A model generated the notes under the pieces. That model saw only the letters and a program-made list of their open reading frames with translations. It made no database searches and was not told where the DNA came from. Both the position numbers and the translations under genes were made by a program. Below are positions 13,016-23,079 of a stretch of 64,000 nt of DNA, in pieces. The stretch is from Nansenia antarctica (lineage: Eukaryota; Chordata; Actinopteri; Argentiniformes; Microstomatidae), in contig OZ022344.1 in the NCBI GenBank assembly GCA_963989245.1, positions 64,423,453 to 64,487,452 of the forward strand, read 5' to 3'. How positions within the stretch are numbered: the first letter of the stretch is position 1; each line of letters starts with the position of its first letter.

Positions 13016-14646
13016 TGTGGCTGGCCTTAGATCAGATCATGGAAATTCTGTTGTGACAATGTTGCACTAACAAATGGCTAGCAAAACAGCACACTAACTA
13101 AAACATACAAACTTTGTCTTTATTCATTTATTTGTATTCCTCATTCAGGCTGAATGGATGTGACCTCTCAGAGAGATGCTGTGAAGCGTTGGCCTCAGCT
13201 CTCAGCTCAGACTCCTCCCATCTGAGAGAGCTGGACCTCAGTAATAATGATATATGTGAAGGGGGGGTGAAGCTGCTCTCTGCTGGCCTGGGGAGTCCAC
13301 ACTGTAAACTAGAGACACTGAGGTGAGGTATTTTGGTGTGTAGAAGCTTGAGTATCAAGGGCACTAGTTTGAATGTTCTTTCCATATATAATTTGTGTCT
13401 AGCCTTTTCAACTGCTGAATTAAGAGGATTTAAAGCAGTACATTAGAGAGGAATAATCAGATTCTTGATATCAGATGGAGTGAAACTATTTCCCCAGGTT
13501 GTCAGGCTGTGGAGTCCCAGAGGAAGGCTGTGCTTCTCTGGCTTCAGCTCTGAGGTCTAACCCCTCCCACCTGAGAGAGTTGGACCTCAGCTACAATCAC
13601 CCAAGAGACTCAGGACTGGCGCTGCTCTCTGCTGTCCAGAAAGATCCACTCTGTAAACTACAGACACTCAGGTAAAGGCTGAATATGTGGCTGGACGAAT
13701 CAATGGGATTAATGCACAGTATCTATTTTTCACATGATTGTGAGTGTGTCACCCAACCACTGTGTGTTCTTCTATGGTTGATATAGTGTGGACCATGGTG
13801 GAGAATGCAGGCTCCAACCAGGGTTGATCAAATGTAAGTCACCAATGCTGTAGAGGATAGGACTGTGATATTACTCAAGATCAGGGTACAGCAGAGTTCA
13901 AACAAAGCACCAGAATTGTATTCATATGTAAAGCTAAAATATTAGTACATGTGAATTAGTTGTATCCTTTGTAAACATTTTAAACATTTACATTATTACA
14001 TATTTTGTAAAAAAAAAAAAAAAAAAAGGAAAAAAAAGAATGTCATCATGACAAGATCACATTGTTTGTATTGATTTGCTTATTATTGTTGCCCTCTCAA
14101 TCAGATGCCCGTGAGCTCACACTGGACCCAAACACAGCACACAGAAACCTCTCTCTGTCTGAGGAGAACAGAAGGGTGACGTGTAGCTTACATGACGTGG
14201 ACCCTAACCCTAACCCTGATCACCCAGAGATATTTGAGGACTGTCCACAGGTGCTGGGTAGAGAGGGCCTGACTGGGCGCTGTTACTGGGAGGTGGAGTG
14301 GAGTGGGGGAGTAGCTAATATAGGAGTGACATATAAAGGAATCGGCAGAAGGAGGGGATGGAGTAAAGACTGTGGGTTGGGACTCAATGACAAGTCCTGG
14401 TGTCTGTACTGTTCTGTTGAAAAGTACACTCTCTGGCACAATAATATGAATACTGACCTACCTGGCCCCCCCTCTGGCTCCCACAGAGTAGGAGTGTATC
14501 TGGACTGGCCGGCCGGCACTCTGTCCTTCTACAATGTCTCCTCAGACACACTGACCCTCCTGCACACATTCCACTCCACATTCACTGAGGCCCTCTACCC
14601 AGGGTTTAGACTTTTTTACGGCTCTTCAGTGACCCTGTGTAAATGA
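7683..14646 (+). CDS. complete fish-specific NLR (NLRC3-like): FISNA-NACHT-LRR-B30.2 receptor
   Basis: Proposed cytosolic innate-immune receptor of the large teleost NLR-C/NLRC3-like family. Exons by splice signals and phase: 7683-7849, 7963-8088, 8214-8312, 8407-8497, 9147-9375, 9739-11524, 11880-12053, 12372-12545, 13149-13322, 13498-13671, 13787-13833, 14105-14646. Lengths sum to 3783 bases, 1260 codons plus stop, all phases agree and no internal stop appears. Order: three leader repeats (1-45); two related linker repeats sharing PSCVSMKSD; an acidic segment; FISNA and NACHT with Walker A GVAGIGKT (about 335) and Walker B LFILDGLDE (about 408); four LRR exons of exactly 174 bases; PRY-SPRY/B30.2 at the C-terminus. 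The ATG was chosen because it opens the leader typical of the family. The ligand is unknown; the B30.2 and LRRs are the likely sensing parts. Splice sites are inferred, not tested by transcripts. Confidence 0.88.
9739..11524 (+). CDS. NLR exon 6: FISNA and NACHT domains
   Basis: This single 1786-base exon runs in phase 1 from CATTCAG|AT to CT|GTAAGT. It holds the FISNA module (LKKKFQRVFEGIAKQGNP, then the KCNDILKPLPGQD link), Walker A GVAGIGKT, the conserved DWAEGKANQDVQFIF block, Walker B with its DGLDE acidic pair, the ITSRPAA sensor-1-like motif, and the helical domains after NACHT ending in LLPVVKASKTAL. The length and motif order fit the family. All nucleotide-binding motifs look usable, so ATP binding and oligomerisation are expected. 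Confidence 0.9.
11880..13671 (+). CDS. NLR exons 7-10: four 174-bp LRR exons
   Basis: Exons at 11880-12053, 12372-12545, 13149-13322 and 13498-13671 each have exactly 174 bases and start and end in phase 2, so each can be gained or skipped without changing frame. Each encodes two ribonuclease-inhibitor-type leucine-rich repeats (LRELDLSNND pattern, N/Cxx L spacing). The first three are nearly identical (SGCDLSERCCEALASALSS), which points to recent exon duplication; the fourth (CGVPEEGCASLASALR) is the diverged terminal type. The introns between them hold long GT runs (about 12100-12178 and 12932-13014). Confidence 0.9.
14105..14646 (+). CDS. NLR exon 12: PRY-SPRY (B30.2) domain and stop
   Basis: After the acceptor TCAATCAG the frame enters a PRY segment (ARELTLDPNTAHRNLSLSEE) followed by SPRY motifs (LGREGLTGRCYWEVEW, then VGVYLDWPAGTLSFYNV, then LYPGFRLF), ending at TGA 14644-14646. 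It is a complete B30.2 fold of about 180 residues, joined by the 47-base exon 11 (13787-13833). B30.2 domains in fish NLRs and finTRIMs are thought to bind ligands. Confidence 0.9.
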
Positions 14647-14745
14647 TGTTTCCTCTCCCCTGTGTGGAGTGTGCAGTGTGTCGTATGCAGTGTGTCGTAT
14701 GCTGTGTGTCGTATCAGTTTAGCTCTCATGATGAGGAGCCCTCAA

Positions 14746-14815
14746 CCACTTACCAGCTGGGCTTGAACCAGCAATCCCCAGATCTTGGGGTGAAGGTCTT
14801 AATCATTGAGCCACG
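14746..14815 (-). mobile_element. tRNA-derived SINE head
   Basis: The complement has RNA polymerase III box A-like (TGGCTCAATGATTAAGACC) and box B-like (GGTTCAAGCCC) sequences with tRNA spacing, but no cloverleaf with paired acceptor ends. A tRNA-derived SINE fits better than a tRNA gene. It sits in the presumed 3' UTR of the NLR gene. Confidence 0.55.
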
Positions 14816-14962
14816 ACTTCTTCACACTATTACATCGTCCCAGGTTGTTTCACATAGTCGACTTGAAGGTTTGAGGCAACATATTAAAAATATTCTATAT
14901 TTAAATATATTGAAAAATATAATAATAATAATACTGTGACTCTGGTCTCCCTCCTAGTCGAG

Positions 14963-14968
14963 AATAAA
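14963..14968 (+). terminator. candidate polyadenylation signal of the NLR gene
   Basis: AATAAA about 320 bases after the stop codon, the first canonical signal downstream. A tRNA-derived SINE lies between. Confidence 0.5.
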
Positions 14969-14969
14969 G

Positions 14970-15755
14970 CACAATATAACGCCTTATGTTTGTAATTTGT
15001 TTGTCTAATCTTTCTCTGTCAAGTTCCAATTCTGACAGTGACCCATTGGAGAATGTTGTGGTTAACCAAATGACCACACCAGAATAGGCCTGGACTAAAG
15101 TCTTAACTACTGTGTATATATTTATTTTTTTACCAATCCATCAACCATATATTAGTGGTTAATACTTAAGGACAAGGATGTCTGTAATGTATGGTGTATT
15201 GTATAATACTAATATCAATCCAATCACTTGTTAATGTTTATCATACCCCTACTGAACTATGAACTGGGGAAAAGTACTGGTCTATGTTTATTAATAAGTC
15301 ATTTCAGGATGTTTGCTGTGTTGAACATGTAAAGTCATGCTGTAGAGCAATTATAATATCAGTTTTCACATGAATGTTTGGCAGAGACTTTTAGCTATAT
15401 TTTGTTGATAGCAAAACATTGATAATCTGCCTCCAATGTAATTATCACTATGTGCTAAGAATTATTGAGTGTGATCTGTGAAGTATTATTGAATATTGAA
15501 AAAGCAATAAAAAAGTTTAATCACAAAAAAAGGTTACATCTGTGCTTATTTAGTGCAATAAAGGTCAAAGAGAATGAATCAAATGAAGCTTTAATATTAC
15601 TGATCAAAACAATGCTACTCACAACAAGAGCGAGCTTTTCCCTGACCTTTGGTTTTTCATCCTAAAAACCACAGTATTTAAATTAGGAGCTGTTAAGGAC
15701 ACCAGCAACCATCATTCATCTTATTACATATAAACTGATGACATCACAGCTTTGA
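14970..15755. other. AT-rich stretch without a recognisable gene
   Basis: No supported exon, RNA gene or named transposon seen. Confidence 0.4.
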
Positions 15756-15759
15756 CACC

Positions 15760-15972
15760 TCAAGACATTCCATAGAGTTCACAGCCAGTCTTCCGGGGCA
15801 TGGTAAACTTGAGAAGATTGGGGCAGAATTGAGATTGTCCCGCTTCAAGGCTACTGTACTTCCAGATACCGGAGTGATCCATGTAATAAATAACTACACC
15901 AGGTATCCACGTCCTCTCCACTGAGATAGGATCCTGGGAGGAGAGCAGCCAGGACTGCAGGGAGAGGAGCAC
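15760..15972 (-). CDS. possible last exon of an unidentified protein
   Basis: A minus-strand open frame of about 70 codons ends at TGA 15760-15762. It is not low-complexity (GVVIYYMDHSGIWKYSSLEAG, rich in aromatic residues, ends CELYGMS), and an acceptor-like CCTGCAG lies inside its start. I do not recognise it. It lies about 370 bases from a divergent promoter on the other strand, so the two could be unrelated neighbours. It may also be chance. Confidence 0.3.
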   Translation of the reverse strand: MLLSLQSWLLSSQDPISVERTWIPGVVIYYMDHSGIWKYSSLEAGQSQFCPNLLKFTMPRKTGCELYGMS

Positions 15973-16227
15973 ACCTGGTGATCATAAACAGCAGAGGGGA
16001 GGGAGGAGGAGAGAGAGATTACTTTATGTAGTACATCTAGTTATCTTTCAGGTAGAGATATAAAACAAATAATTGCATTTATTCCACATAACATTATTCA
16101 CAACAAGTGTATTTTAATTCTAAAGCATGAACCAGACACATTCTACACACACGTGAAGTGTGCATGAAATAGATTTCTATGTGCCACGGTGGCACTGCGC
16201 CTATAGTTAGATTGACATTCCTCTAAA

Positions 16228-16289
16228 CCAATCAATCCAATCTTGCCTTCAACCAATGGGCTTCACGGGGGGGCAGGGCCAGTATAAAA
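16228..16289 (+). promoter_or_regulatory. TATA/CCAAT promoter before a signal-peptide exon
   Basis: CCAAT boxes at 16228-16232, 16237-16241 and 16253-16257 are followed by TATAAAA at 16283-16289. A start codon in a leader-like frame follows 54 bases later, at 16343. The arrangement is that of a compact promoter of a strongly expressed secreted-protein gene. Confidence 0.5.
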
Positions 16290-16342
16290 TGACTGGGACA
16301 CACCCCAGCAAGTCCTTTTCTGATGGACCCCTTGCTGAAAGC

Positions 16343-16385
16343 ATGTACATTTTAGCTCTAGCAATAGCTGTTTTATGTGTAATCA
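16343..16385 (+). CDS. first coding exon: signal peptide of an unidentified secreted protein
   Basis: ATG at 16343 opens MYILALAIAVLCVIS-type sequence, an almost ideal hydrophobic signal core, and ends at a consensus donor (A|GTAAGTGG) in phase 1. It lies just after a TATA box. No downstream exon is recognisable; a long CA tract and a LINE-related piece follow. The gene may have a long first intron or may have been cut off by insertions. Too short to name. Confidence 0.45.
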
Positions 16386-16667
16386 GTAAGTGGTTTTAGT
16401 TCTACAAATTGTGATTTCAAGTATTCTCGTTTGAGTTTTGGCTCCACCAAATTCAATTATATTCACCCAAACATGAATGAGGTTTCTGTCTTTTTCCAGT
16501 ACTCTTTACCTATAGTCCAATAGGACATGCTCTGGCTAGTAAAACTCAAACACAAATAAACCAATTGTCATTTGTAGACATTTTACATTCCTCCCATGTT
16601 AGCCAACACTAGCTGGTCATTTAGAATTCTGGGTTAAAATGCGGCAACACTGAATACAAAGGGACGC

Positions 16668-16756
<89 letters not shown>
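16668..16756. repeat. (CA)n microsatellite
   Basis: Nearly pure CA dinucleotides over about 90 bases. Confidence 0.95.
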
Positions 16757-16758
<2 letters not shown>

Positions 16759-16816
16759 ATAAACAGACATGTATATAAAATCCACCATTGTGGCCTACCG
16801 GGCAAAGTTATACAGG

Positions 16817-17377
16817 TCATCCTGAGCCCAGGTCATCCACCCAGAGCCCTCTCCACTCGTCATCCAAGTCATCCAAGTCCCGGCGACCACTCCCGCCGCT
16901 TTCTCCATGTCCTCCATTTGTTCTGCCCAAGCAGGCGACAGGGCCGGGGGCACCGGCATCCCAGGAAACGCCCGGTGCCCCCCCCCCTGTCTCCTGCGGC
17001 ACCCCCGTGTTCTGCTCCATGGAGGTGGATGGGTCCAAGCTTGTCACTGTGTATAGTGACAGAGGCCTGGCCTGGCCCATGACGGCACACAAGTCGAGGA
17101 CCTTCTTCGTCACGGCCGCCGTGTGGAACGTCACGTCGAACTCAGCAATGTTCCCCTGGAGGCACAGCACGTCGGCGACCTTCTGCCCCAGCTGCCCCAA
17201 CAGCACTTCTCTCGTGAAGGTATCCCTCTTCCAGTAACGTGCAGTGAGGTCATTGGTATCCCTCTTCTGGATCACCTCACTTGTCGCCTTCCATCCAAAC
17301 CGGATCATGTTCGTTCCAAACCGGATCGTGTTCGTTGGTCCGGTCCTTGGGACCGACTCAGGTTGTTTTGGCTCCAT
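16817..17377 (-). mobile_element. LINE ORF1-like frame (Tx1/Keno-like) behind a U2 fragment
   Basis: A 186-codon minus-strand frame starts MEPKQPESV 16 bases after a U2 snRNA fragment. It contains GQLGQKVADVLCLQGN and FDVTFHTAAVTKKVLDLC, the pattern of the RNA-binding N-terminal protein of Tx1-group fish LINEs. A short internal duplication (IRFGTN/IRFGWK) is present. It then runs into a Gly/Pro-rich stretch and stops; no reverse transcriptase follows. I infer a truncated element. Family placement rests on memory of the motif and on the U2 junction. Confidence 0.5.
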
Positions 17378-17392
17378 CTACTGGTGAAATCA

Positions 17393-17433
17393 AGATACTA
17401 CACTTGATCTTAGCCAAAAGGCAGAGAAGGGAT
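17393..17433 (-). ncRNA. 5' end of U2 snRNA (fragment)
   Basis: The complement matches the first 41 bases of vertebrate U2 snRNA with two mismatches, including the branch-site-recognition region around GTGTAGTATCT. The rest of U2 is absent and replaced by the LINE-like sequence. It is a fragment, not a working snRNA gene. Confidence 0.85.
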
Positions 17434-17760
17434 CTCAGGACTCTCACAGATAGACTCCTTTGTCCTGTTGTTACGAGTCTTTGTGTCAGGAGGCTGTTGC
17501 CTCTGGGAGTCCGGATATTAATGGGGGTTCAGTAATTGCTGAAGACTAGCAGGCTTGCAGCCCCTCCGAACTAACAATCACTTAACGACCGGACAGGTGT
17601 ACTCACTTAGTCCAAATGTCTGACACTAGTCACTGGCTTTAATAGCTGGAGGAGTCCAAGACTCCTCCCAATGCAAATTAAGGGCTATTAGGCTTCAAAC
17701 ACAAGTGGTTTCAGTTGAAACTGGTTTGCAGACTAACAAAAGTAGATGAAAACCCTTCTA

Positions 17761-17878
17761 TATGCTCCTCCCCTCCAGCCTACCAGACTTAAAAGTCTCA
17801 ACTTTATCAAAATAAGCCTGGATTTCCCCATTAGCAACATTGATGGAATACCTTGGTAGGCTGGAGGGGAGGAGCATA
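17761..17878. repeat. 118-bp hairpin with 24-bp perfect arms
   Basis: 17761-17784 and 17855-17878 are exact inverted repeats (arm TATGCTCCTCCCCTCCAGCC plus 4 bases) around a 70-base loop. It may be a small foldback MITE. Flanking duplications were not clear. Confidence 0.7.
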
Positions 17879-17924
17879 TTATGCTAAGTTATGCTAAGGT
17901 ACCTAGGTGATGTGTATACCCTGG

Positions 17925-18402
17925 GGTGTCTAATCTAGTGTATATAGACAGTAGTTACCTAGGTGATGCCTGTATACCCCGGGTGTCTAACCTAGTGTAT
18001 ATAGACAGTGGTTACCTAGGTGATGCCTGTATACCCGGGGTGTCTAACCTAGTGTACATAGACAGTAGTTACCTAGGTGATGCCTGTATACCCGGGGTGT
18101 CTAACCTAGTGTATATAGACAGTGGTTACCTAGGTGATGCCTGTATACCCTGGGGTGTCTAACCTAGTGTATATAGACAATAGTGGTTACCTAGGTGATG
18201 TGTATACCCTGGGTGTCTAACCTAGTGTATATAGACAGTAGTTACCTAGGTGATGCCTGTATACCCTGGGTGTCTAACCTAGTGTATATAGACAGTGGTT
18301 ACCTAGGTGATGTGTATACCCTGGGTGTCTAACCTAGTGTATATAGACAGTGGTTACCTAGGTGATGCCTGTATACCCTGGGTGTCTAACTTAGTGTATA
18401 TA
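17925..18402. repeat. minisatellite, about 57-bp period
   Basis: About nine copies of a unit built on TGTCTAACCTAGTGTATATA, then GACAGTGGTTACCTAGGTGA and a TGCCTGTATACCC end, with some units shorter by 3-6 bases. Related, more diverged copies lie at about 18868-19050, separated by a repeat with a TAA run. Open frames across it are a by-product of the period being a multiple of three. Confidence 0.9.
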
Positions 18403-18705
18403 CCTTCTCCCAGGAAGATGGACTGGACAGGGGATCAACACGACAAAACTAATCAAGCAAACTAGGCAACCAACTGTAAAGTAAAACTAGGTGTGGTAAC
18501 AGGATTAGGCTCCAAATCAAAACCAAAATGAACACTATCAAGAGTAGGGAAAGCTAAAACGGTTTAAACTAACAGTGGAGTGGACTAAACCAAACTAAAC
18601 ATGAATAGTCTAAATTACTAGACTATCTAGCACAAACCAAGCAAACAGAATAAAGCAATCTGACCTAGCAGACCAGTACAAACCAAGCACCAACACCCCC
18701 CCCAT

Positions 18706-18707
18706 TA

Positions 18708-18744
<37 letters not shown>
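18706..18744. repeat. (TAA)n microsatellite
   Basis: Pure AAT/TAA run. It is followed by a common fish dispersed-repeat sequence (GTTCAGTGCCTTGCTCAAGG, about 18819-18838). Confidence 0.85.
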
Positions 18745-18746
<2 letters not shown>

Positions 18747-19059
18747 CCATGCAATCAATTTGTCAGTCAATTTTGGAATTTGGTATTTTATTCTCTAGGC
18801 AAGGGGAGCAATTTAGGGGTTCAGTGCCTTGCTCAAGGACACCTCGACCTGAAGCAGACAGGGTGTCTAGCCAAGTGTATATAAACAGTGGTTACTAAGG
18901 TGATGCCTGTATACACTGGAGTGTCTAATCTAGTGTATATAGGCAGTGGTTTCCTAGGTGATCCTGTGTATAGCCCAGGGTGTCTAACCTAGTGTAGATA
19001 GACAGTGGTTACCAAGGTGATGCCTGTATACCCCGGGTGTCTAACCTAGTGACAGTAAT

Positions 19060-19958
19060 AATAATAATAATAACAATTCATTAAATGTATATAGCGCTTT
19101 TCCGAGGCTCAAAGACGCCCTGGTGTCGTGCAGGGAGTTGAGAGAGGGCAAGGGACAGCCGATCACCCTCTCCGCTGCACGTATAACCCTCTGCAACTTA
19201 GCCTTGTCCTTGGCCGTTGCAGCAGGGAACTAGGTGATGATGGAGTGGGTGAGGATGGACTCTATGATGGCCGTGTAGAACTGGAACATGGACCATGAAC
19301 ATGGAACATGGACCTCGGCAGCCTGAATTTCCTCAGCTGCCGGAGGAAGAACATCCTCTTCTGGGCCTTCTTAGTGAGGGCCTCGGTGTTCCGCTCCCAC
19401 TTTAGGTCCCGAGAGATGGTCATGCCTAGAAAGCGGCATGACTCCACGGAGGCCACCGGGGTACCTCCCAGCGTGATGGGAGGGGGCAGGGCTGCTTTCC
19501 TGCGGAAGTCCACCACCATCTCCACTGTTTTTAGAGCATTGAGCTCCAGGTTGTTAAAACTGCACCAGCTCCGCAGCCCCTCGATCTCACCCCTGTAGGC
19601 AGATTCGTCCCCCCTGGCGATGAGGCCCACCAGGGTGATGTCGTTTGCAAACTTCAGGAACTTGACCGAGGGGTGGCGGGAGACACAGTTGTTGGTGTAC
19701 AGGGAGAACAGTGCTGGAGACAGGACGCAGCCCTGCGGAGAGCCCGTGCTGGTGGACCTGGAGCTGGAAATGCTCTTCCCCAGCTTCACCCGCTGAGACC
19801 TGTCAGTCAGGAAGTCCGTAATCCACCTGCAGGTGGAGTCTGGCACCTGCAGCAGGGATAGCTAGTGCTCCAGGATGTGTGGGAGGATCGTGTTGAAGGC
19901 CGAGCTGAAGTCCACAAACAGGATCCTGGCGTAGTTGCCTGCAGTGTCCAGATGTTCT
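19060..19958 (-). mobile_element. Rex/L2-type LINE reverse transcriptase fragment
   Basis: The minus strand reads DFSSAFNTILP, then ITDFLTDRSQRV, TGSPQGCVLSPALF and a catalytic block KFANDITLVG, followed by DFRRK and RFLGMTISRDLKW. It is the palm and thumb of a non-LTR reverse transcriptase. The usual Ala-Asp-Asp is Ala-Asn-Asp, and a stop lies upstream near 19860, so the copy is inactive. The 3' tail ends near an AAT run at about 19055-19072. Confidence 0.85.
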
Positions 19959-20154
19959 TTCCCCATGTGTTAGGTGCGCTGCCTGTCACCTGGGCTGTTT
20001 TCATCTGTGTTTCGAGGTGCGCTGTCACCATATTGTTTGCACGTGTCGTCGCGGCATAAGGGGAACGCCCACCTGGCGGGCAAAACAAATCTTTCTTCCG
20101 CTGCCTGCCAGCTATTTTATCAGGTTTTTACCAAGTAATTAGTTGTTTGATAAA

Positions 20155-20300
20155 ATGCTGGATAGTTGCTGTGCAATCGGGTGCACTAACCGACGAGGAG
20201 ACAACCCTGGGTTGGGCTTCTACAGAATTCCGTCAAAAAAAGAACCCAGAGAGGAGAAGATTGTGGATTTGTGCTATTAGACGTGTCAAAAATAAGCTCA
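20155..20300 (+). pseudogene. THAP zinc-finger start, frameshifted
   Basis: ATG 20155 opens MLDSCCAIGCTNRRGDNPGL and FYRIPSKK, the N-terminal half of a THAP DNA-binding domain with its C-x4-C pair. In a run of seven A (about 20234-20240) the frame slips by one; the second half (LWICAIRRVK) continues in the next frame. A stop is met at once in the original frame. THAP domains occur in P-element transposases and in host transcription factors. Confidence 0.75.
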
Positions 20301-20309
20301 AGTAAACAC

Positions 20310-20562
20310 GGATTATTTTAATTATTTACTTAGCCACTTTACTCTATTATACTGAGCCAATTACCACTATTGCACTATTGTCATTGTTCATGTTGTATTA
20401 CACCCCGCACATTTCAAATATTTTATCTAGTATTTTTTGTATATATAGTTATTTTTTAATCTTGTGTCTGTACATATATTGGATTGACTGTACATATAAT
20501 CCATGTCTGTACATATATTGGATTGACAATAAAGCTGACTTTGACTTTGACTAGCCTAGTTA
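20310..20562 (+). mobile_element. LINE 3' tail
   Basis: An untranslated LINE end of the L2/Rex kind: GTACATATATTGGATTGAC repeats, then GACAATAAAGCTGACTTTGA with a short CTTTGA tail. No coding part. Confidence 0.65.
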
Positions 20563-21067
20563 TTCTATTTTTAGTCATATCTTTGCATAATCGTTCTGAC
20601 ATGGTTTGTTTTTGTGGACGCTACCAGCTTGGAGTTGGTTGTGTAGGTCCTTTAGCTACCTAGCTAGCTAACATTAGCATTATTGACCCATCCGGATCGA
20701 AAAAACAGATAACTGTCTGTACTTCTGGACGCTTTCATCCTGGCGGCAGTGTGAGGGGAAGGATTCTCCACAAGATAGATATGTAAACATCACTGAACTG
20801 GAGCTCTGGCAGCGACGTCGCTGTTTTTAGTGATTTAAATACTGCGGCGGGTGCTCTATATGGATCGCAACAAGTGTCCAAAATGTGTAGTTTGTTCACA
20901 TATCTTAGTTTTTCTTCTTTTGAGAGGTGATCTAAATAATCGTTGCTTGAAACAGGTGGGAAAATGACAGGTCAGTGCTGCAGTTCTACGGAGTTCCATA
21001 TGTTTTGGCCGCCAGGGCTCTGTGCCAGTCACGTGATTTCAAACTATAAATAGGTGATACAATCATC

Positions 21068-22170
21068 CAGTGGTGTGCCGTCAGGGCCAGCAAGGCCTTC
21101 TCTGCTGGCCTAAACATCATCAGAATATACATTTAATTTTTATATTTTTTTTCTACAAATATGTATTAAATTATTCCCGTAGTCTATTCTCTTCATTTCA
21201 TAGCTTTCCTCTTGGTTGCGCTGCTTCCAGACATTTGGAGGGCTGGCCTTTAGCTTTTATCCAATCAAATTCAGCCATAATGTGTTGCCAGGGTACCAAG
21301 AAATCTACCCGCCTGCAGATTCAACAGTGGCGCGAGTACAGATGTAATTTAAAGTGAGCGAGAAAAGAGCTGTGGCGTGCCGTGGTCAGATCTCGGGTTG
21401 GCAGCAAATCCAAGCAAATCCGACGAAGGGGCCTTCTGGATGGCGGAGCACCTGATCAGCCCCTTCACGTCTTTTGATTGGATACAAACTATTGGGAGGC
21501 GGAGCTAACACACTGAAACTTGATCTCGCTAATTTGTGTAGATGGAAGGTGTTGTTCTACAAGCCGAACCCCGACGTTAGCGACGATATCCATGTAAAAG
21601 GACTTATTGGTGGAACTGATCAACTGTACAACAGAGTCATTGAAGTCTTCTTGAGGAAAGAAAGGAGGATGGATTTTGTGTTCAAATAATCAGTTGTTTT
21701 GGTGAGTACAAAGCATTTAATGTTTTCTGCAAGAGATGTAGACATACGGAGCGACCCTGGGGTCCATAGAGATATGTGTGTTGTGTTGCCTGGCTCAGTT
21801 GTGTGAGTAAGTGGGGCTTCAATGCGATCTTCTAACCACTTCCCGGGCTGCTACCATGGAAAACGACACACCCCCGTGACCGTATGAACACGAGGAAGAT
21901 AACCATCCTTAAATGGAACCTCAAACGGTTCTCCTATCGAGATCGACAGACCGCAACGTTCGGCAAATAACTTTCGTTTTCATGCAATGAATTGAATACA
22001 CCCAGACAAGGTGCCGCTATAATAACAATGGCAACGCCCGGTTATACTGCGTTTCTGTCTAAATGTATAGTTTCTAGAGCCATGGCGTCATAATGATGGT
22101 ATTAAGAGGTGGAATAATTCAGGTAGGACATCACTGAAGGCCTAGGTGTGAAATGCACCGCCCGCCACTG
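21068..22170 (+). mobile_element. non-autonomous hAT element with perfect 8-bp target duplication
   Basis: The element starts CAGTGGTGTGCCGTC and ends GGTGCATTTC-type sequence complementing CAGTGGCGGGCGGTG, so its termini are imperfect inverted repeats beginning CAGTGG. The flanks are identical: CAATCATC at 21060-21067 and 22171-22178. Length is 1103 bases. It holds short frames (for example 21474-21689) but no transposase that I recognise. Confidence 0.85.
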
Positions 22171-22389
22171 CAATCATCCAACCTATGTATATTGTAGGCT
22201 AGTCTGCGCTGTTTAGTTTTGTTACGTTTCTGTGCGTACCATGAAATCGAATCCTGCCGGCGCCACTGGCCTTCATTATAAGGCTTATATAAGGCTTTAC
22301 ATTTTTTTGCGGCTCCAGACAGATTCGTTTTTTTGTTTTTTGGTCCAATATGGCTCTTTCAACATTCAAGGTTGCCGACCCCTGCTCTA

Positions 22390-23040
22390 TAACTTTGCTC
22401 TACTGATGTTTACATTAACATCTTTGAACTTACTGTATATTGCACATTGCACATGTGTCCTGATATAGCTTCTCTTACACTTCTGCACATTAGATACTGT
22501 ACATAAACTACCTCACTGTACATAGCACATAACTGTATACAGCCCATAAATATATATACCTCTAAACTAAACTGATGTAGATAAATAGACAGTCATAAAA
22601 ACAGGAATAAAATGAAGAACAAAAGGAAAAATTAGGAGATAAGAAATAGGGGTAAAAGTGCAAGTTGACAAAGACACTTGGTAAAAGCCAGGCTTAAAAG
22701 GTGTTTTAAGCTTTCTTTTAAAAAATATCCACACTCTCTGTCACCCTCAAGTCCTTCGGCAAGCCGAAGACTAGACTGTGAGCAGATCTTTACAAAGGAT
22801 ATGACATCTTGTTAATCAAGAATCAATAGAATCAATAATTAAAAAACACAAGCAACTACAGTATTATCTTAGACTGGGCTTCGGGAATCATGGGAAGCTT
22901 TCTAGTTAGCTGTGCAAAAACTCAGGCGGCATTACTATTGGACTGTTACATGAACCACGACTAGCAACCTCTGCTTGAGAGCATCGCCAATGCATCACTA
23001 CTGTGTAAAATGATATATCTCGCAACATATTAGACACAGA
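22390..23040. other. repeat-derived stretch, no gene
   Basis: About 22380 a hAT-like end (GGTTGCCGACCCCTG) is visible, and about 22390-22560 resembles a LINE 3' UTR (TTGCACATTGCACATG, CTGTACATAAACTACC). No coding exon. Confidence 0.45.
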
Positions 23041-23079
23041 GTAGAACAGCATGGAAGGAGGGTCAGAGGCAGGTAGCAG

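Larger units (their letters stand above)
20068..21015 (+). mobile_element. possible P-like (THAP) DNA element relic
   Basis: The left edge CCTGGCGGGCAAAAC and the complement of the right edge CCTGGCGGCCAAAAC form imperfect inverted repeats of about 20 bases. Between them lie a THAP-domain start (20155) and a LINE tail inserted later. P-element transposases begin with a THAP domain, so a non-autonomous P-like element is reasonable. No clear 8-base target duplication was found, so this is tentative. Confidence 0.4.

Noticed and set aside
17393..17433. Functional U2 snRNA gene
   Set aside because: Only the first 41 bases are present.
17926..18162. Open frame with repeated SNLVYIDSSYLGD units
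   Set aside because: It is a minisatellite whose 57-base period is a multiple of three; no start context and no homolog known to me.
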